Below are positions 1-7,512 of a DNA stretch of 64,000 nucleotides, in pieces; position 1 is the first letter of the stretch; each line of letters opens with the position of its first letter. The stretch spans positions 186,001 to 250,000 of the forward strand of contig NZ_JAGDFX010000003.1 of assembly GCF_017498065.1 (NCBI RefSeq), given 5' to 3'. A program made the position numbers and the translations under genes. Origin of the DNA: Oceanisphaera pacifica (GTDB lineage Bacteria; Pseudomonadota; Gammaproteobacteria; Enterobacterales; Aeromonadaceae). Under the pieces are notes generated by a model that was not told where the DNA came from, searched no databases, and saw nothing but the letters and a program-made list of their open reading frames with translations.

Positions 1-381
1 ACGTAGCAACGTGGATGACAGTTGCGGGCAGTCGGTACCGACTAGCAACACTTGCTGCTGCGCCTTATGTCCAACTCTCGCATTGTCAGATAAGGCGCGG
101 CGCGCGGCGTAGGCCATGCGATAACCTAAGTCCCCCTCGCCTTGATTGCTTAATATAAGCGTGGGTGGCAAGGAAATATCGGCCCATTTGGGATCATCAA
201 AATCCGGACTCATGCACAGCTCAACGGGGCCTATGTTGGCGGTTAAACAAGCATGCAGTGTACTGTTTAGCATGTGTTGCGCCAATCGCGCCGTTGCTTC
301 GGTGCCCAGTACACCCGCGAGTCGGGTTTTAGCCCGGCCCGCAACCGGTGCCTTGGCAAACACAATAATACGGGTATTCAA
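1..381 (-). CDS. Arsenosugar-type glycosyltransferase, DUF2064/TIGR04282 family (partial)
   Basis: The reading frame runs off the window start, so only the N-terminal 127 codons are present. It begins at a TTG (381) preceded by AGGAGG at good spacing. The start reads MNTRIIVFAKAPVAGRAKTR, the nucleotide-sugar-binding start typical of the DUF2064 glycosyltransferases that accompany arsS. A later GTDCPQL segment matches the family's conserved Asp region. The TTG start overlaps the TGA stop of the preceding glycosyltransferase (TTGA, 378-381), so translation is probably coupled. The likely role is sugar transfer in arsenosugar assembly; the acceptor cannot be read from sequence. The start codon is inferred from the ribosome site and the homology start. 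Confidence 0.85.
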   Translation of the reverse strand, partial: MNTRIIVFAKAPVAGRAKTRLAGVLGTEATARLAQHMLNSTLHACLTANIGPVELCMSPDFDDPKWADISLPPTLILSNQGEGDLGYRMAYAARRALSDNARVGHKAQQQVLLVGTDCPQLSSTLLR

Positions 382-1043
382 CGGTACCTCCTTGCTAATT
401 GTGTGGGGCACACGCCGCGCCAATAGGCAAAGCGCAACCGCCACATTAACCAGATGGTGCGCCATACGCCGTTTTGTTCCCAACGTCGACCCGAGGTAAT
501 CACTGTTTGTCTTAAGCAGGCGGGCTTACCCAAATGCTTTAGCCGCTGACTAAGGGCAATGTCTTCCATTAAATCTTGTTCGGGAAACCCCCCAACGGCG
601 GAAAAGGCCGTGCGGTGCATAAACAGCGCTTGATCGCCGGTGGCAATGCCTGACAGGCGCGAACGCCAATTCATCATGGCGCTTATTACTTTTAGCATGG
701 GATGCTGGCCGCTGATCTCCACATCAAATCGCCCCCACTGGTGCTGAGTTAATGCCGAGTTAATGAGTGACTCAAACTGGGCGGGTAGTTGAGTATCGGC
801 ATGCAAAAACAATAAATAATCGCCAGTCGCATGCATGCCTCCTAAGTTCATTTGCCGAGCGCGACCAGCGGTGGTACTTAGCACCATGCCCCCTTGTTGC
901 TGTGCAATGGCCACCGATTGATCACTGCTGCCACCGTCCACCAATATCAACTCGATATGGGGTGAGTTATGCACCAAGGTAGCCAAAGTAGCAGGCAGCG
1001 CCTTAGCCTCATTGAGCATGGGCATAATAATAGACAGCGTCAT
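378..1043 (-). CDS. Arsenosugar-type family 2 glycosyltransferase (TIGR04283 family)
   Basis: A 221-residue GT-A fold enzyme. The start MTLSIIMPMLNEAKALPATL and the DGGSSDQSV segment (about residues 36-44) are GT2 nucleotide-sugar-binding features. HADTQLP (about 80-86) is the metal-binding region, and the TGDQALFMHR stretch is typical of TIGR04283. There are no membrane segments. The start ATG overlaps the arsS stop as ATGA (1040-1043), and the next glycosyltransferase overlaps its stop, so the three genes form one coupled unit. The family is named for its association with arsenosugar radical SAM genes; the donor sugar is not known from sequence. Confidence 0.88.
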   Translation of the reverse strand: MTLSIIMPMLNEAKALPATLATLVHNSPHIELILVDGGSSDQSVAIAQQQGGMVLSTTAGRARQMNLGGMHATGDYLLFLHADTQLPAQFESLINSALTQHQWGRFDVEISGQHPMLKVISAMMNWRSRLSGIATGDQALFMHRTAFSAVGGFPEQDLMEDIALSQRLKHLGKPACLRQTVITSGRRWEQNGVWRTIWLMWRLRFAYWRGVCPTQLARRYR

Positions 1044-2029
1044 GATGCTTTAACATCATCATGCAGTGCGCCACCACAGCTGCTGCCTTGGCCTGCGGTA
1101 CAGCCATAACAATGCTCGGCGACGCGTATTGGCTGACCGTTAATATCGCGATGCAGTAGGTCACGCAGGTGAGGTCGACTTGCTTTGTGGTCGGCATCGG
1201 GCAGTCGCAACCCTAATTGCTGGTTAAAATCGCAGTCATATAAATAGCCTTGCCAGTCGACGCTGACGAGGTTACGGCACATTAAGTTGGCAAGGTTATC
1301 GGCAGAAAAATTGTCTTTTAGCAACCGTAAGTAATCATGAAACTGCCGCTTGGTGATCAGGTAATCACCAAAGCGCTTAATGGGCATATTAGCCAGCGCA
1401 AACAGGTGATTAAAGCGAATATCAAAATGCTCCCGTAGCGCTTGGCGATATGCCGCCTCTAATCCTTGTTGCTCCGGTGGTAAGCTTGGCCCTTGTGGGT
1501 TATAAACCAAATTTAATATCAAGCCAGAATCGGGCTGCCCATAACCTAACTTATTGAGCTGCTGCAATGCGGCTATGCTTTTATTAAAGGTACCTTTGCC
1601 GCGTTGCTTATCCACATTGTCCAGCTCGTAGCAGGGCAGTGACGCCACCACTTCTACTTGGTGAACGGCTAAAAAATTGGCCAGCGTCTCTTGGCCAGGC
1701 TCATATAAAATAGTGAGGTTACAGCGGTCTATCACATGCACACCTAGCTTGTGCGCGGCAATCACCACGTCACGAAAGCGTGGGTGCATTTCGGGGGCAC
1801 CGCCAGTTAAATCGAGGGTGTTAAGCTTTTGCACTTTTAAGACACGGGTGATCAGAGCGAGGTTGGCGTCATCCATCATTTCGGTGCGATGCGGGCCGGC
1901 GGCCACATGGCAGTGCACGCACTTCATGTTGCACATATAGCCCAAGTTGACCTGCAGTGTGTCTAGTGCATTACGCTTGATTGCCGGAAAACCCGTTAAG
2001 TCTAGTAGAGGTAAAGTGTCTCTCATCAT
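1040..2029 (-). CDS. arsS: Arsenosugar biosynthesis radical SAM protein ArsS
   Basis: A 329-residue radical S-adenosylmethionine enzyme. The 4Fe-4S/SAM motif CNMKCVHC has Cys33, Cys37 and Cys40 in CxxxCxxC spacing, followed by a TGGAPE segment near residue 95 typical of SAM binding. The C-terminal part carries further cysteines in CYGCTAGQGSSCGG, the hallmark C-terminal segment of ArsS. ArsS family members join the 5'-deoxyadenosyl group of SAM to dimethylarsenite, the committing step to arsenosugars. The gene sits 46 bp after the zinc-finger gene and overlaps the glycosyltransferase gene downstream. No arsM methyltransferase is visible in this window, so dimethylarsenic would have to come from elsewhere. 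Confidence 0.93.
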   Translation of the reverse strand: MMRDTLPLLDLTGFPAIKRNALDTLQVNLGYMCNMKCVHCHVAAGPHRTEMMDDANLALITRVLKVQKLNTLDLTGGAPEMHPRFRDVVIAAHKLGVHVIDRCNLTILYEPGQETLANFLAVHQVEVVASLPCYELDNVDKQRGKGTFNKSIAALQQLNKLGYGQPDSGLILNLVYNPQGPSLPPEQQGLEAAYRQALREHFDIRFNHLFALANMPIKRFGDYLITKRQFHDYLRLLKDNFSADNLANLMCRNLVSVDWQGYLYDCDFNQQLGLRLPDADHKASRPHLRDLLHRDINGQPIRVAEHCYGCTAGQGSSCGGALHDDVKAS

Positions 2030-2075
2030 GCTTCCTTAATTGAGGCGAACCGCGTTTGGCACAAGTTCACCTGTG

Positions 2076-2306
2076 TTAGCTGCTGTCTTTATCAACCGTG
2101 CCTTGTGGGCCCAAGTTGGTCGGTGTGGTGTCGGGGCGGCGAGCAAAGGTATGGGCTAATGAACGAATGAGCGGTAATTGCCGTTCAAATTGACGACAGC
2201 CATTGCACATCGCGGTGTGCAACGCCAAAGAGAGTCGCTCAAATTGGCTTAAGGGGCGTTCTTGGCTCTCGGACATCAGCCGAGTGGCTTTGTGACAGCT
2301 CAACAT
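2076..2306 (-). CDS. Small zinc-finger (zf-HC2-like) putative anti-sigma factor
   Basis: A 76-residue protein starting MLSCHKATRLMSESQERPLS. The C-H pair near the N-terminus and HTAMCNGC (HxxxCxxC) make a ZAS/zf-HC2 type zinc site, as in soluble anti-sigma factors. There is no transmembrane segment, so it should be cytoplasmic. The start at 2306 lies within the 3' end of the sigma factor gene, which stops at 2300, so the two are translationally coupled. An upstream in-frame ATG would add 13 residues but has no better support. The likely role is to hold or sense-release the sigma factor encoded just before it. The signal (redox, metal or arsenic) is not determined. Confidence 0.75.
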   Translation of the reverse strand: MLSCHKATRLMSESQERPLSQFERLSLALHTAMCNGCRQFERQLPLIRSLAHTFARRPDTTPTNLGPQGTVDKDSS

Positions 2307-2893
2307 GGGCAGTCTCCTTGTTGTTGCCAAGTGTTTTCTAGGCATTCGCGTAAACGTAACCTAGCTCGATAGAGCAACACATTTAGGTTGCTGACTGTTA
2401 AATCTAGTTCGAGGCAGATTTCGCGGCTTTCTAGACCAATAAACTCGCGCATCATAAAAGTACGTCCTTGATTAGGTGGCAGCTTGTCTAAACACAATTC
2501 AAACAGTGTCCAAAACTCATCATCTTCTTGGCTATTTTCTGGTGCACTCCACTCCACAGGGCGCTCTGCTTTGTACCACATGCCAAAACGGTTAAATAGC
2601 TGTTCTTCTAGGTCGTTATTGTCGTCGGCCCCTAGGCTGGTTAACGTGACTAGACGCTGGTTTTTGCGGATAATATCCACAATTTTGTGTTTAAGAATGG
2701 CAAACACCCAGTTTTTATAGGCGGCACGGCCTTTAAAACTATCTGCGTATTTAAAGGCTCCCAACATGGCTTCTTGCACTGCGTCTTCCGCCAGCTGGGC
2801 GTCTTTTAATTGTAAGGTGGCAAAGCGCAGCATTTGTCGGCGTAGCTCCTCAGATAACAAAGGGTGTACGGCATTGTGTTTATGATTCATCAT
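2300..2893 (-). CDS. ECF-like RNA polymerase sigma factor (sigma-70 family)
   Basis: A 197-residue sigma factor with region 2 (DAQLAEDAVQEAMLGAFKYA and the following KNWVFAILKHKIVDIIRK, about residues 33-80) and region 4 (ESREICLELDLTVSNLNVLL near 155-175, helix-turn-helix). It resembles the TIGR02943-type sigma family. A second ATG one codon in could also start it. The gene heads a minus-strand operon with the zinc-finger gene and arsS plus two glycosyltransferases, so it may drive its own operon. The 209-bp gap to the divergent mtnK should contain the promoters for both directions; I could not assign a convincing ECF -35/-10 pair there. Confidence 0.88.
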   Translation of the reverse strand: MMNHKHNAVHPLLSEELRRQMLRFATLQLKDAQLAEDAVQEAMLGAFKYADSFKGRAAYKNWVFAILKHKIVDIIRKNQRLVTLTSLGADDNNDLEEQLFNRFGMWYKAERPVEWSAPENSQEDDEFWTLFELCLDKLPPNQGRTFMMREFIGLESREICLELDLTVSNLNVLLYRARLRLRECLENTWQQQGDCPC

Positions 2894-3102
2894 GCCCCTT
2901 ATTGGCTGACGGTTGATAACTCAGTATATGCGCTCTTATGCCTGAGCTCTTATTTAGGGTGCGAATGTTGCCAATATTGTGCTTTCTGTCCCGTTTGTGT
3001 TGTTATTCATTTAGCTTAGTCGCCGTTACTGTCGGTTTTGTTACAGCAGCAGGCTGCTTTTATTACTTTTCTATTAGCACAGGTTAAGAGCAAGGAGCGC
3101 TG

Positions 3103-4275
3103 ATGAGCCAATATCGAATATTTAATGATGAAGATGCCATTACCTACGCACGAGAAGCGGCCCAGATTGGCCCAGAAGTCATATTGCAAGGAGCAGAAAT
3201 AGGGGACGGCAACCTCAACCAGGTGTTTAAGGTGTGCCAGCCTGGTGATGCAACAGGATTGATTGTGAAACAGGCGCTTCCCTACATTCGTTGCATTGGT
3301 GAGTCTTGGCCTTTAACGCGAGATAGGGCTCGCATAGAAGCCGAAATATTGCTGCAACATGGGCAATTTTGCCCCCAGCACACGGTAGCTGTGTTGCATC
3401 ACGATGTGTCTTTGTCGGCGATGCTGCTAGAAGACTTATCCAAGTTTCAAGTCTGGCGCCAAGCGTTGCTTAACGACCAGTATTTTGCCGATGCGCCTGT
3501 GCAGTTGGGAGAATATTTAGCGCTGGTGCACTTTCACAGCAGTGACTTTAAGCTTGATTATCAGACACAGCTCGCAGCACAAAGACAATTCGCCAACCCA
3601 GAGTTAATGTCAATAAGCGAAGCCGTGTATTTTGTCGATCCCTTTTGCGATCATGAACGCAATGATGTGGCCGCCAGTATTCGTCAAGATGCCGAGCAAC
3701 TATGGGCCGATAAGGCATTAAAAATACGGGTAGCCAAGCTTAAGCACGAGTTTCGCTGCAAGGGCCAAGCCTTGCTGCATGGTGACTTGCATACCGGATC
3801 TGTGATGGTGGCGGCTGGCAAGCTAAAGGTGATTGATGCCGAGTTTGGTGGTTATGGCCCCATGGGGTTTGATGTTGGCGTGATGATAGCCAATTTGCTG
3901 CTTAATTTTTGTAGCCAGCCATCTTGGTCGCAACAGTCACTGCGCATTAAAGACGTTCACGCCTTTTGGCATAGCTTTAACACGCGGTTTTTTCTGTTGG
4001 CTAGCCAGACTTCGGACTCTGCTTTGGGCGCACCTGGTTATATAAGCGCATTTTTACGCCAAGTATGGCAAGACGCCTTGGGCTATGCCGGTTGCGAAAT
4101 GATACGTCGCACCCTAGGCGTCGCCCATGTGGCGGACATTGAGAGTATTGCCGACCCCCTGCAAAAAACCGCCAGTCAACGCCAAGCATTGGCATTAGGC
4201 CGCACTCTTATCATGCAAGCAGACCAGATCAACGACGAACAACTAAAAAGCGTAGCGTTCGCCTACCGACCGTAG
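3103..4275 (+). CDS. mtnK: S-methyl-5-thioribose kinase
   Basis: A 390-residue kinase of the APH/choline kinase-like fold. It carries the MtnK signature GDGNLNQVFKV (about residues 33-43), the catalytic loop LLHGDLHTGS (about 225-234) and the metal-binding VIDAEFGGYGPMGFD. MtnK phosphorylates methylthioribose at C1 in methionine salvage. The usual partner mtnA (isomerase) and the rest of the salvage pathway are not in the window. The gene is alone, divergent from the arsenosugar operon. The start ATG has an AAGGAGCGCTG ribosome site. Canonical MtnK activity is most likely; action on a 5-substituted ribose from the arsenosugar pathway is a speculation discussed in the findings. Confidence 0.92.
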   Translation: MSQYRIFNDEDAITYAREAAQIGPEVILQGAEIGDGNLNQVFKVCQPGDATGLIVKQALPYIRCIGESWPLTRDRARIEAEILLQHGQFCPQHTVAVLHHDVSLSAMLLEDLSKFQVWRQALLNDQYFADAPVQLGEYLALVHFHSSDFKLDYQTQLAAQRQFANPELMSISEAVYFVDPFCDHERNDVAASIRQDAEQLWADKALKIRVAKLKHEFRCKGQALLHGDLHTGSVMVAAGKLKVIDAEFGGYGPMGFDVGVMIANLLLNFCSQPSWSQQSLRIKDVHAFWHSFNTRFFLLASQTSDSALGAPGYISAFLRQVWQDALGYAGCEMIRRTLGVAHVADIESIADPLQKTASQRQALALGRTLIMQADQINDEQLKSVAFAYRP

Positions 4276-4296
4276 TGTTGCGTTTTTAGTTATAAA

Positions 4297-4315
4297 TGTT
4301 GAGTTAAGCTCAACA
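4297..4315 (+). terminator. Hairpin after mtnK (possible weak terminator)
   Basis: TGTTGAG pairs with CTCAACA around a 5-nt loop, 22 bp past the mtnK stop and ahead of a convergent gene. No clear T run follows in either direction, so it may work poorly or need Rho. Confidence 0.35.
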
Positions 4316-4341
4316 CTCGCCGCCGTGGTGGGCGGTATTTG

Positions 4342-6492
4342 TTACCCCCGTCGACGGCGGTGATAACGGCTTAGCCATGCCAAGGTGCGTGTTGGGGCAT
4401 GAGCGCGCTTCCACTCGCCGGCCACGTACTTGTTGGCTTCTGCCAAGGTCGGATAAACATGAATGGTACCCAGAATCTTGTTTAGGCCGAGCTTATGTTT
4501 CATGGCCAGCACATACTCGGCCAGTAAATCACCAGCATGCTCACCGACTATGGTCACCCCTAATATTTTATCGTTGCCGGGCACGGTTAACACCTTGATA
4601 AAGCCCTGATCTGAGCCGTCTGTGATGGCCCTGTCCAGTTCGTCCAACTCAAATCGAGTCACTTCATAGGCAATATCTTGCTCTGTCGCTTCTTGTTCGC
4701 TCAAGCCTACTCGGGCCACTTCCGGGTCGACGAAGGTGCACCAAGGCACTACCGAATAATCAACCTTAAAGCGTTTGAACTGGCCAAATAGGGCATTCAC
4801 GCTGGCATACCACGCCATGTGGGCGGCGGTGTGAGTAAACTGGTAGGGGCCGGCCACGTCGCCGGCGGCGTAAATGTTGGGAAACAGGGTTTCCAGATAT
4901 TCGTTGGTGGTAACGGTACGCTCGGTGGGGATGCCCAGTGCCTCCAGGCCGTAGCCTTGTAACCGCGCCTTGCGGCCGAGCGCCAGTAATAAGTCGTCAC
5001 ATTCCAGTACCATCTCTTGATCCTGGTGCGTGGCGATAACGCGGATGCCAGCGCCGTTTTGCTCTACCCGCAGCGGGCTGTGCTCGGTCAGTACTCGCAC
5101 CCCGTCATTGCTGAGGGCATTGTTGACCCAGCCACTGACTTCCCTGTCTTCTTTTGGCATCAGACGCGGGTTGCGCTGTAATAGAGTGACCTCGGACCCT
5201 AAACGGGAGAAGGTTTGCGCCAGCTCGCAGCCGATGGGGCCGCCGCCCATGATCAATAGTCGTTTGGGCGGCGTGTCACGCTTAGCCATGGCGTCCCATA
5301 ATGTGTCGCTGGTTAGATAACTGACCTCATCTAGCCCTGATATGGAGGGAACTGCGGCGCTGGCACCGGCGGCAATAATGATGCTGCGGGCGGTCAGCCG
5401 CCGGATGTTACCATCGGCCAAGGTGACTTCCACCGTCCAAGGGTCGACCAGCTTGGCGTAACCTTGCAATACCTCTACGCCAAGTCCGGTGTAACGCTCT
5501 ACGCTGTCGTGGGGTTCGACCTTGTGGATCACCGCCTGCACCCGCTGCATAACCTGTTTGAAGCTGAATTCCGGTTGGGTGCGGGTCAAACCGTACTGTT
5601 CGGCGTGGCGCATCTGATGGGCTAACTTAGCGCTGCGGATCAAGGCTTTGCTCGGCACGCAGCCGGTATTGAGACAGTCGCCGCCCATCTTGTCGGCTTC
5701 AATCAGGGTGACCTTAGCCTTAACCGCCGCCGCTATGTAGGCGCTGACTAGCCCGGCGGCACCGGCACCGATCACAATAAGATTGCGGTCAAAATGGCGA
5801 GGTTTGTTAAAACCACGATACACTTTTTGGCGTTGCACCAAGCGCAGCACAGCGCGGGTCAGCAACGGAAACAGGCCCAGCAAGGCAAACGAAGCTAACA
5901 AAGCCGGCGACAGTATGCCGCTTAAGCTGTTAATGGCGGCCAACTGGGTACCGGCGTTCACGTACACTAGGGTACCGGGCAGCATGCCGAGCTGGCTCAC
6001 CCAATAAAAGGTGCGGGCGGGCAGGGCGGTGAGTCCCATCAGCAAGTTGATGATGAAAAACGGAAACACCGGCACTAGGCGCAGGGTAAACAAATAGAAG
6101 GCACCATCGCGGCTGATGCCTTTGTCGATGGCCTTGAGTCGGTCACCGAAGCGCAGCTGTACCTGATCTCGCAGTAGAAAACGCGACACCAGAAAGGCCA
6201 AGGTGGCGCCGATACTAGAGGCAAACGACACCAACAGCAACCCCTGCCAGACGCCGAAGAAGGCCCCGGCGGCCAGCGTCATAATGGCGGCACCAGGTAA
6301 AGATAAGGCCGCCATCACGACATAAAGCACGAAAAAACCGCCGGCCATCAACCAGAACGACTCGGCTCGCAGCGTGGCAATGTGCGCTTGTTGTTGTTTT
6401 AGAGCCTCGAGGGTGAACCAATCGCCGATATCGAAGAAGAAAAACAGGGCGACCAGCAGCAATAGCAGGGCAAGCAGCAGGGGTTTGCGCAT
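4342..6492 (-). CDS. VTT (DedA/TVP38-like) membrane domain fused to FAD/NAD(P) disulfide oxidoreductase
   Basis: A 716-residue fusion. Residues 1-225 form a TVP38/TMEM64 (VTT) integral membrane domain with about five hydrophobic segments, including the GAAIMTLAAGAFFGVWQG region. Residues 235-716 form a class I pyridine nucleotide-disulfide oxidoreductase like mercuric reductase or dihydrolipoamide dehydrogenase. FAD binds at VIGAGAAGLVS, the redox-active pair is GGDCLNTGCVPS (Cys273/Cys278), NAD(P) binds at MGGGPIGCELAQ, and the dimer-interface catalytic pair is in HVYPTLAE. The N-terminal metal-binding HMA domain of true MerA is absent. The fusion is known in gammaproteobacteria, but its substrate is not established. 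It is divergent from the Cys-repeat cytochrome gene, suggesting membrane redox chemistry. Confidence 0.88.
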   Translation of the reverse strand: MRKPLLLALLLLLVALFFFFDIGDWFTLEALKQQQAHIATLRAESFWLMAGGFFVLYVVMAALSLPGAAIMTLAAGAFFGVWQGLLLVSFASSIGATLAFLVSRFLLRDQVQLRFGDRLKAIDKGISRDGAFYLFTLRLVPVFPFFIINLLMGLTALPARTFYWVSQLGMLPGTLVYVNAGTQLAAINSLSGILSPALLASFALLGLFPLLTRAVLRLVQRQKVYRGFNKPRHFDRNLIVIGAGAAGLVSAYIAAAVKAKVTLIEADKMGGDCLNTGCVPSKALIRSAKLAHQMRHAEQYGLTRTQPEFSFKQVMQRVQAVIHKVEPHDSVERYTGLGVEVLQGYAKLVDPWTVEVTLADGNIRRLTARSIIIAAGASAAVPSISGLDEVSYLTSDTLWDAMAKRDTPPKRLLIMGGGPIGCELAQTFSRLGSEVTLLQRNPRLMPKEDREVSGWVNNALSNDGVRVLTEHSPLRVEQNGAGIRVIATHQDQEMVLECDDLLLALGRKARLQGYGLEALGIPTERTVTTNEYLETLFPNIYAAGDVAGPYQFTHTAAHMAWYASVNALFGQFKRFKVDYSVVPWCTFVDPEVARVGLSEQEATEQDIAYEVTRFELDELDRAITDGSDQGFIKVLTVPGNDKILGVTIVGEHAGDLLAEYVLAMKHKLGLNKILGTIHVYPTLAEANKYVAGEWKRAHAPTRTLAWLSRYHRRRRG

Positions 6493-6742
6493 AACAACAT
6501 CCTTTTTATGACGATGAGGCCGACCTTTATGGCATTGAAGCTAAATAGTGCCGACTATTATTAACATGGTGATGATGAATAAAGACACAACAGGACGAAG
6601 AATTCTTACAACGAGATTAGGAGATAGTTAATAAAAATAAGCTGTTTTTGTAATAACCAAACAGTTTGACGCGTCTTATTACTATGCAGGTACTTTTTAT
6701 GCGTTTCCTGCCATGGATGACCCTATCTTAAGGAGTATGATC

Positions 6743-7504
6743 ATGCGTCTATGTCATTTTCACTTAGAATCTCACTTTCGTATAACCCCCGTTGCCGCTT
6801 TAGTGTCGGCATCCTTGTTGGCTTTAGCGTTATCGGGCCCAGTGCTTGCCGCTGAGTCGGGGGGATCTTTAGCACAAGAGAAGGCAGTGCAACAAATAGC
6901 CATGAGTAAGAAGCCTTGTGCTGCTAACCCTTGCGCTACCAAGAATCCTTGTGCGGTGAAGAGTCCGTGTTCGGCTAACCCCTGTGCAACCAAAAATCCT
7001 TGCGCGGCCAAACCGGCGGCAGTGAACCCTTGTGCAGCCAAGGCGGTACAGCGGCCTGACAATTATCAGCCTTACCAAGGCGAACATGCCGAGCTGGTGA
7101 CGCTGGGCAAGACGCTTTTTAACGATACCAGCCTAAGCAGCAATGGCCTTGCTTGCAGTAGCTGTCACCAAGGTCAGCTGATGTATCAGGCAAGCTTTGC
7201 CATGGCGTACCCGCATCCGGTGGCGATGGCACAAGATCAGTTTGGTCTAAGTCAGGTGCATCTGGATGAAATGATCCAAATTTGTATGATGTCGCCGATG
7301 GCGACTCAGCCCTTAGCGTGGGACTCGAAAAAACTAGCCGCCTTAGTGGCCTATGTACAAACCGAGCAAGTCAGCCATTCACCCAGTGGCGCTAATCCCT
7401 GTGCGGCGAAGAACCCGTGTGCTGTGAAAAGCCCGTGTTCGGCTAATCCCTGTGCAGTGAAAAGCCCATGCAAGGCTAATCCTTGTGCGGCCAAGTCACA
7501 GTAA
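6743..7504 (+). CDS. Periplasmic c-type cytochrome with flanking Pro-Cys repeats
   Basis: A 253-residue secreted protein. A signal peptide (hydrophobic VSASLLALALSG, cleavage near VLA-AES) is followed by seven (N/S/K)PC(A/S)xK-type repeats. Next is a monohaem cytochrome core with CSSCH (Cys138, Cys141, His142) and candidate distal Met residues in QICMMSPMATQPL. A C-terminal tail carries six more repeats ending NPCAAKSQ. I chose the ATG at 6743 because AGGAG at 6731-6735 gives 7-nt spacing. Upstream in-frame ATGs at 6713 and 6737 lack that spacing. The repeat cysteines could bind metal or carry thiol redox chemistry. The gene is followed 8 bp later by the His-rich protein gene. Function unknown. 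Confidence 0.8.
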   Translation: MRLCHFHLESHFRITPVAALVSASLLALALSGPVLAAESGGSLAQEKAVQQIAMSKKPCAANPCATKNPCAVKSPCSANPCATKNPCAAKPAAVNPCAAKAVQRPDNYQPYQGEHAELVTLGKTLFNDTSLSSNGLACSSCHQGQLMYQASFAMAYPHPVAMAQDQFGLSQVHLDEMIQICMMSPMATQPLAWDSKKLAALVAYVQTEQVSHSPSGANPCAAKNPCAVKSPCSANPCAVKSPCKANPCAAKSQ

Positions 7505-7512
7505 GGATGTCT

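Noticed and set aside
146-499. Plus-strand open frame of 117 codons
   Set aside because: It lies opposite the real minus-strand glycosyltransferase genes, has no recognisable domain, and the minus strand explains the sequence fully.
2894-3102. SAM riboswitch or other leader RNA before mtnK
   Set aside because: The gap is short and no SAM-I-type stems or terminator hairpin could be recognised by eye.
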